A stretch of DNA of 64,000 bases from Gnetum montanum. Its lineage: Eukaryota > Streptophyta > Gnetopsida > Gnetales > Gnetaceae. This document shows, in pieces, positions 57,650 to 64,000 of the stretch (its first letter is position 1; each line of letters begins with the position of its first letter). The position numbers were made by a program, and so were the translations under genes. The stretch is from the NCBI GenBank assembly GCA_015680685.1, contig MNCI01023362.1, positions 287,454-351,453 on the forward strand, in the 5' to 3' direction. Under the pieces are notes generated by a model, which saw nothing but the letters and a program-made list of their open reading frames with translations, did not search any database and was not told the origin of the DNA.

Positions 57650-58140
57650 TCATTCCAAGGCTTGCTCAAATGTAGCTCCATAGGTGGAGAAGTCATCCAT
57701 GAAAACTTCAATAAAACTACTAATTTTTTGTTGATAGATACTAAGGACCAAGTGTTGAAATGTTATAGGGGCATTGTATAGACCAAATGGCATTGTACAG
57801 TATGCAAAAGTTCCCTCGAGACTCATCAATGTTGTCTTGGCTTGGTCTTCTAACGTGATTTGAATTTGGTTATAGCCACTATAACCATCCAAGAAACTAT
57901 AATAACAATGCCCACATATGGTTTCTAATACTTGATCCATGAATGGCAAAGGAAAGCGATCCTTAAACGTTGCCATGTTTAACAACCTAAGGTCAATGCA
58001 AACCCACCATTTACCACCCTTTTTTGGTATAATTATAGGTGGGCTAACCCACTAACTATCCACAATTGGATAGATAAACCCCACTTTAAGGAGTTTCTCT
58101 ATCTCCTCCTTAACAATTTGCTTCAATTTGGGGTTTAGCT
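57650..58140 (-). pseudogene. Reverse transcriptase of element C
   Basis: The 111-codon piece 57650-57985 has NMATFKDRFPLPFMDQVLE, YSFLDGYSGYNQI, MPFGLYNAPITFQ and IEVFMDDFSTYG. The YxDD box is present as FMDD, and the first aspartate in FLD. The fingers region (58000-58140) is frameshifted. Of the Ty3 RTs here, this one retains both catalytic blocks. Confidence 0.85.
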
Positions 58141-58150
58141 GCCTTTGTAG

Positions 58151-59130
58151 CTACCTTCTAGGCTTCATGGCTGGGTTGGTGTAAATGTGGTGCTTGCATA
58201 TCCTTGGATCGATCCCTATTAGTTCTAGATATGACCAAGCCAAGGCTATTGACCATTTATTCACCACTTTCAACAACTTTTCTTTTTGTTCAAGAGAAAG
58301 TTTGGCATTAATGATGATTGATTTACCATTCTTTAAAAATGCGTATTCCATTTTGACTGGTAAAGTTTTTAGTTCTAAGGACTCCTGCTTGAAGTGATCA
58401 AGGATCTTCAACTCTCCCCAACAATTATCATCATCTTCATTAGAGAGTTGGAAATGGAATTTTTTGATTTTGTTCATGCCTTCTACATATGCACAAGTTA
58501 AACTCTTAGTTGGTTCCATGCATATTATGTTGCTATCTAAATCAACTATTAGCCATTGGGTGGCCTCCCGCGTTGTGGTTGCTACGTATAGATACCATTG
58601 AATATTAACTTCTTGTGCACACTGATTGCATGCCTTAATGTATGTGCTTTTGATGGACCAAATATTTTGCACAAAATTGCACTCATTGTCGCTGTACATG
58701 ATGCATGGAATACACTTCTTCTCAATTTTTCCTAATTCGTTCTCCTTAGATATTTCGAGAGATAGGTCCCTTATACCCATTCGCACATCAACTGTGCTTA
58801 ACCAAGCTCTTTTCATGATGATGGGGAAGTTACTTTTGTAGTTGTCAATCTTAATTAGTAGAAAATTAGCAAGATAGGACCACTTAGAAATTGTGATCAC
58901 AATGTCCTCTACTAATCCCAAAGGGACTGTAATTGACTGATCTGCTAATTCTAAATGGATATTGCTCTTCTTAAGAGGTCGTAGGTTCTAGGCTTTGTAC
59001 ATATCATGGGAGATTCCAGAACCAGAGTTAAGAAGAGCCTTGCATGGCTCTTATCTAGCAATCTATAGAAAGATAAGTGGACTTCCTAGATCAGATATTT
59101 TTGTAGGAAGGTTGCTAGCCTTGATCCAGT
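58151..59130 (-). pseudogene. Protease and protease-RT linker of element C
   Basis: The 256-codon frame 58151-58921 begins after the protease active site: FPIIMKRAWLSTVDVRMGIR is the second protease block, then a linker with CMEPTKSLTCAYVEGMNKIK, and it ends LAWSYLELIGIDPRICKHHI before RT. The DSG active-site part at about 59000-59060 is decayed (the minus strand gives a shifted ALLNSGSG-like reading). Confidence 0.75.
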
Positions 59131-59299
59131 TAGAAACAACATGAGTTAGCATCATAGTATGGATCCTAGGTGGCAGTTGGTCTGAAGGTTGCTTGAAGGT
59201 ATTTGATGCAAAGGATGAGGGTACTGGAGATGTAGGGAAGTTATCCAGAGTAGATTGTGAGGTCTAGAGAGGATTGCTGGGCTAGAAGAAAGGTCATTT

Positions 59300-60934
59300 C
59301 CTTGATTGATTATCTAGACCACTTGGTTGAAAAATTGGTTGTGAGTGTACAACCCTTGTAGCATTTCATTGCTACGACTATGGAGGAATTTCACCCTGCA
59401 TGGATGGAGTAGGAGGTAACTAAGTTGAAGGTGGAGGTGTAGGTGTAGAGGGATGTGGAGGATGATAAGGATACTGATATGAGTTTTCCCCTAGAGTGGA
59501 TGGTGAATGTGTTTGATGGTACTCTGGAGGGTAATAGTGATGTTGGAATGATGCATGACTTGCTAAACTTCTAGGGGAGATGGGTTGCTGAACATAGTAC
59601 TTGTATGGATCTGGTTACCTATAAGGGTACTACTACCTTGGCAGAGGCATTCCCCATGATTATGGTTGGTACCACTATTGGTATTGTTCATAAGGTTGTG
59701 GAGGAGTTCCGCTTGGGTAGTAAGCTTGTTGTTGCTGGTGGAACTATCTTAGACTACCTTGAGGGTAAGGAAATCATCTTGGAGCTTACCTATATGCTAG
59801 GTGGGGGTTCAATGCATACACTCCAGACTCTTGTAAGTGTAACACCATAGGGCAACATCCCTTTGGATGTTCATATTAATAGATGTCACATTTAGTTTCA
59901 TCATCAGAGTCAGACTCCACAACTTCCTCTACTACAGCAACTTTGCCCTTACCTCTTTGGTAGGCATGTTCAACTTCTTTTCACTTTCTATGATTATGAT
60001 CACTATTTTACTCTTTGGATTCTTTAGCAATTTTTAAAGGGGTTTGAAAGTTTTCATCCAAAAAGTCCCATAACTTATCAACTTTGTCTAAAATGTTAGA
60101 AATAGATTTTTGGATAGGTAAGGTTTCTCTGTTTACCACTTCATCAAGTGGTGAATCCTCCTTGTTGCAAAATTGGACCTCTCATTTTCTAATGGATGGG
60201 TCCCTATTATACACTTTAGCACTCTTCCTTTTTTGTAGCTCACCTTCTTTTTCTACCTACTCAATTAGCCTTTGGATTTGATGAGCTCTCATTTTAGACA
60301 AGATCCCTTGGGCATACACCCTAAGGGTTCTTCTTGTTTCTGCCCTAAGCCCATCAATGATGTGGTGAAGTTTTATGATCTCCACCATTATATCCCTTGT
60401 TAATGTGATGTTTACCTAAGTTCCTACTTTGGCTATCACTCTTTCTTGAACCCAATTTATGAATAGTAGATCATAGGGTTAAGTTCACACCTTCACCATT
60501 GTTAGCAAGAGGTGGAGAATCTTCATGTTGAGAACCTTCCAAGGGAGGGTCCTCATTATTCTCTTGGTCTAGTAGGAACAAGGGGTTAGTGTAATGTTTC
60601 CCCTTTGTGGCTTCATGGATTCTCTCCTAATGTTTGTCTTACTTACATTGTGTTTCAGTGGGATGATAGTTCTAAGTGTCATATCCATTCACAATGTACT
60701 CTTTGTGAAGATCTTCTATGCCCAACTTCTTAAGGTTTTAATTAGCATTCCTAGCACAGATCTATTGGGGGGCAAAACAACATTGCCCTCCATATCACAC
60801 CGCTGCATTTGTTCATCCTAATGTAAGATGAAGGTGAAATTTAGTACAAACTCATCTAGATGAGTGTATATCACCTTGCATTCTTGTGGGATTGGTGGTT
60901 TAGTATCATCATGCTTACGAGAAGAAGAAGACAT
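59300..60934 (-). pseudogene. Gag of element C, capsid core deleted
   Basis: The start ATG (complement at 60932-60934) reads MSSSSRKHDDTKPPIPQE and continues YTHLDEFVLNFTFIL, the same N-terminus as B. At about 60370 the sequence jumps from the linker to the segment equivalent to 5487-5501 of A, so about 0.7 kb covering the capsid-like core is absent compared with A and B. The C-terminal part to 59300 is frameshifted. Confidence 0.7.
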
Positions 60935-61068
60935 TTTGTAAGACAAAATGAAATTTTTAGTGTGCTTTTATAATTTATGTATAGTGGGAATGATATGGAT
61001 ATTTAGGTTTGTACAATGATATTATTGGTATTTACTTAGACTTAAATAGCACACATTCCACAAACAAC

Positions 61069-61086
61069 ATCATTGGCAATGGCACC
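61069..61086 (-). promoter_or_regulatory. Primer-binding site of element C
   Basis: The minus strand reads TGGTGCCATTGCCAATGA next to the LTR; the first 13 bases fit the aspartate tRNA-type site. Confidence 0.78.
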
Positions 61087-61088
61087 AA

Positions 61089-61989
61089 TGATGAGTGGCA
61101 AGGTACCCTTACGCCCAACCATATGAATCATGAAGTGTTCACATGCAACTTGGTCAAATTCTATGGAATTTATCATCTCCAGTGCACTAGCCCTTTAGGA
61201 AGTGAATCTAGTGTTGGGGTCAATCATTGTCCTCCCAATTACACTTGTGATGCACATTGGTATGGTTAAGTGTAATTGGGGCATCCGATTTTTATCATTT
61301 TGTATTTTATGTTTTGGGTGATTGAAATGTACGTAAAAGGAATTGGATTAACTAATATAAATTAATTAACTAACTACTATTAAGCTAATCCTAATATAAG
61401 TATCCGTTCCCACTTTCCATACATGTATTAAACCCACGTATGACTATTAGGTGACCAAACATTACACCACTGGGCATACCAAGTAATAACGTTGCTAGGA
61501 TTACCAAGTGAATATGTGTTACACTCAAAGTAATCATACTTATGTATTTAATCTATCTAGCTTAATAATATCATTAACTTAATTACTAGAAAATAATTGT
61601 GAAATAATTGAGAATAATTAGCAAATAATTGAAAACATTGAATGCATAAATAAAAAGAGCTAATCTATTCAAAGTGCTGCAAGGTTTATCAGAAAGCTCG
61701 TCTTTATTTCCGCACACATTGTCATGCTTAGGTATAACAATGCTCGAATAAAGATCCATACACTCAATGACTTCTACTTCAGGCACTTAGGGAAAAAATT
61801 TCTTACTTTCAAATGGAAAAAATGCAAAAGTTTCACTACAATTGAAATTTGGGCTTCCCAGAAATGTGGCAGGCAGGCGAGTATTTATAGGAAATGTACA
61901 GACACCACATCAATGACACATCGTTAACATAGGTCAAAATATATTGATGAGGCATCATGGATGAGGCCTTGTTGACATGGTTGGCTGCA
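61089..61989 (-). repeat. 5' LTR of element C, outer end shortened by about 42 bp
   Basis: It runs from TGATGAGTGG (61089) to TTGGCTGCA (61989), 901 bp. It aligns with the 3' LTR except that the last block (about 42 bp with the second GGCCT palindrome and the CTCATCA end) is missing. The TAAGT duplication follows directly, so the boundary is sound. Confidence 0.82.
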
Positions 61990-61993
61990 TAAG

Positions 61994-62470
61994 TGGTATC
62001 AAGGATTTCAAGCATACCATACAAAATTTAAAGCAAACTTAGAGAAATGGCTACTACAATGCTCCTAAATGTTTCCATGTTTAATGCCATAGATTATACT
62101 TCTTGGAAGATTAGAATGGATATTTATATAATTTATATGAGAGTATGAGATGTTATGTAAGAGGAATTTATTTATTTCATAGGTAGCTTCAAAATAAAAT
62201 TGGCAATGTGGTTACACATACCAAACCTTCAAGATCTTGGTGAAATTAAGAAAAAAATTGAAGTATTGGGATATTGTCAAAGAAAAACATACCTTTATTT
62301 ATGTATAATTTTACAAGAAAGATTTCTGTATATGCTTTTTTGACTTCATTAAGGCAAGCAATATAGTTACAAGAGAAAATTATGTAGAAGAATTATCAAA
62401 TTAGATTTCAAATCTTTGTTTACTCAATGTAACACATTGTGTCTTGGAACTTGAGAGTATTTGCTTACAT
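61994..62470 (+). pseudogene. Copia G: primer-binding site and gag N-terminus
   Basis: TGGTATCAAGG at 61994-62004 matches the initiator tRNA-Met site. From ATG at 62047 the frame reads MATTMLLNVSMFNAIDYTSW then KIRMDIYIIYMRV, the copia gag N-terminus (NYxxWKxxMxxYL). In-frame stops follow within 40 codons and the similarity fades near 62470. Gag would form the particle. Confidence 0.65.
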
Positions 62471-62479
62471 ATTTTATCC

Positions 62480-64000
62480 TTGTTTAACTCTTAGCATAAT
62501 GGCTTACTTTATTAGCTTTTTCTATAACCTTTTATTTTAAATTAATTGGTGATGAAGTTATTTGTTGATGCTTTATGCTTAATGAGATTTGATCCTTTAA
62601 TCTCTTGATTGCTATTTCATTCTTTAGTTATATTTGTTGGTATTTAGTATTATAATCATTTAGAGGTTCCAATATTTGACCACTCTTAATATAATTTCAT
62701 TATTTATATTTTTTTTCTTATAGTTATTGGATTATTTTGGAATTTCTAGCCCTTGGTGTTTCTTGGTTAAGATCATGTTGAAAGGAAGTGGGTTAACATT
62801 GGTTATGTGATTGATAATTTTTGGAATTATCCTATAATATAGTATTTTGAGATAAATATATATATTTGATTTATTTTATAATTAAAAACACTTTTTGGGT
62901 GTCATGAATATTTTTGGTTAGAATATAATTTATCGTGGATGAGTACTTTGGAGACTTAACTCAAATTATAGGATCATAGTCCATGCTTGCATGTGAATGA
63001 CTTGATTTTAGATTCTTTTATTTTCAGACATCAACTCAAAGTGCTTGATGAGGATATAAAATTCAATCAAGTCTCTCTCTGCCCTTGCCAAATTAGATCT
63101 ATGTTCTTGCTTTTCCATATGTTGAAGCATTAGTGGAGCTAATTTACATCAAGTCTTGAAGCCTAAATTATGAAAGCCTAAACTTCTTTAAGTGAAGCCT
63201 AGAGCATAAAACCTAGTAAATGATAGAGGAAACTATTTTTTTCTTATTTTTAGATCTTTCATTCTTGGTTTTTTTATTATCTCTCTTGATGCCTTGCTTT
63301 CATCATAAAAATTACCTATAATTGATGTTCAATGAATTTTATGAGTGTTCTCATTCAGATCTAAGTGTTAGTAAGTATCACACAAAAATTGGTCATTGGT
63401 TTTTCTAGAATCTATGACTGAAATTATGGCAAAGAAAAAATTTTAGAAATTGGCTCAACCACAAGTTACAGATGGGTAATGCTCTAAGCCATGACTTGAC
63501 CATGGGTTATGACCAAATTTTGGTATTTATCATGATCAGACCATGAGTTGTGCTTAACTAAGTTTCTAAACATCATGAGTCATGGTTAGCTCATGGTCAA
63601 CAAAAAAATCAGGAAAATGGTTGAATTAATTCTTAAGAGAATATAATAGGCTCTAGCTAACTTAGTGATCTTGACAACAACACTCTAGTTGACTTAGAGG
63701 AAACTTTAGAAGGGGGAAAGATTAGTGAATAGTATCAATCTTGTTTCATCATAGTTAAGATTAACTAATACTAGAAATATTAATTTGTGACAAGGCCCAT
63801 TATCATGGGTCATAACCTTACCAAGTTATGTTGAAAGTATAAGTTATACAATTGAAGATTTTGGATCAAATAAACATGAAGGATTTGGACACTAATTTCT
63901 GAATTTATGATATTACGATATCATGATTGAATATATCTTTATGATGACTAAACCTTTGACATGGATGCTATAAAGTAGATATGCGATAAGGATTAGTACT
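62480..64000. other. AT-rich sequence without a recognised gene
   Basis: No open frame or domain is convincing. Near 63440-63600 several imperfect repeats of CATGAGTTGTG / CATGGGTTATGACC / CATGAGTCATGG occur close together, with partly palindromic character; their nature is unknown. It may be copia G interior too decayed to read, or its neighbour. Confidence 0.5.

Larger units (their letters stand above)
50535..61989 (-). mobile_element. Athila-like Ty3 retrotransposon C with a third reading frame
   Basis: The 11.5-kb element has a 3' LTR (50535-51477), a 5' LTR (61089-61989), a primer-binding site (61069-61086) and TAAGT duplications. The minus-strand order is gag (deleted core), protease, RT, RNase H, integrase, a palindromic spacer (54915-55060) and a long third frame (51700-54484). 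A gene between integrase and 3' LTR is a known trait of Athila-type elements. Stops and a gag deletion make it non-autonomous. It is inserted in copia G. Confidence 0.88.

Overview
The window is nuclear DNA from a seed plant with a large, repeat-rich genome. It is AT-rich and holds one intact host gene in 64 kb. Almost everything else is nested LTR retrotransposons of Athila-like Ty3, chromovirus Ty3 and Ty1/copia types, with scraps of LINEs and tRNA-derived SINEs. A 4.7-kb intron and very long LTRs would suit a gymnosperm, but the sequence does not settle the species. One assembly gap of 675 N lies at 18632-19306.

Layout. 1-253 is an LTR fragment. 612-6907 is the interior of a minus-strand Athila-like element (A). 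Its 5' LTR (6908-11169) is split by a 3.3-kb insertion (7491-10802) that carries a cytochrome P450 fragment. 11313-18345 is a complete but decayed minus-strand copia element (D) with TAGAA target duplications; a plus-strand solo Ty3 LTR (12487-13360) sits inside it. 18351-21966 is a broken chromovirus RNase H-integrase segment (E), interrupted by a solo LTR with a perfect ACTTG duplication (18516-19448) and by an LTR related to those of D (20509-21695). E abuts the gag-protease-RT part and 5' LTR of a second Athila-like element (B, to 26812). 26813-29760 holds an LTR remnant, a LINE scrap and a SINE.

The host gene is TIM9 (29991-34939, two exons, 93 residues), a small Tim chaperone of the mitochondrial intermembrane space. 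The signature cysteines are present and the reading frame is intact. Local duplications occur in its leader, its intron and downstream of it.

37600-48900 is a LINE split by a Tekay/Del-like chromovirus (F, 38305-48620, TTAAA duplications) with LTRs of about 3.4 kb, no gag and a destroyed RT active site. 50535-61989 is a third Athila-like element (C, TAAGT duplications), inserted at the primer-binding site of a copia element (G) whose gag resumes at 61994. C keeps the best integrase and RT. Between integrase and 3' LTR it carries a long third reading frame resembling the 'putative plant transposon protein' domain plus a probable coiled-coil tail, preceded by a copy of the LTR's own palindromic promoter-like array. 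That arrangement is the most interesting structure in the window.

The retroelement genes are all interrupted by stops, many of the kind expected from C-to-T decay of methylated DNA, so none is likely to act on its own.
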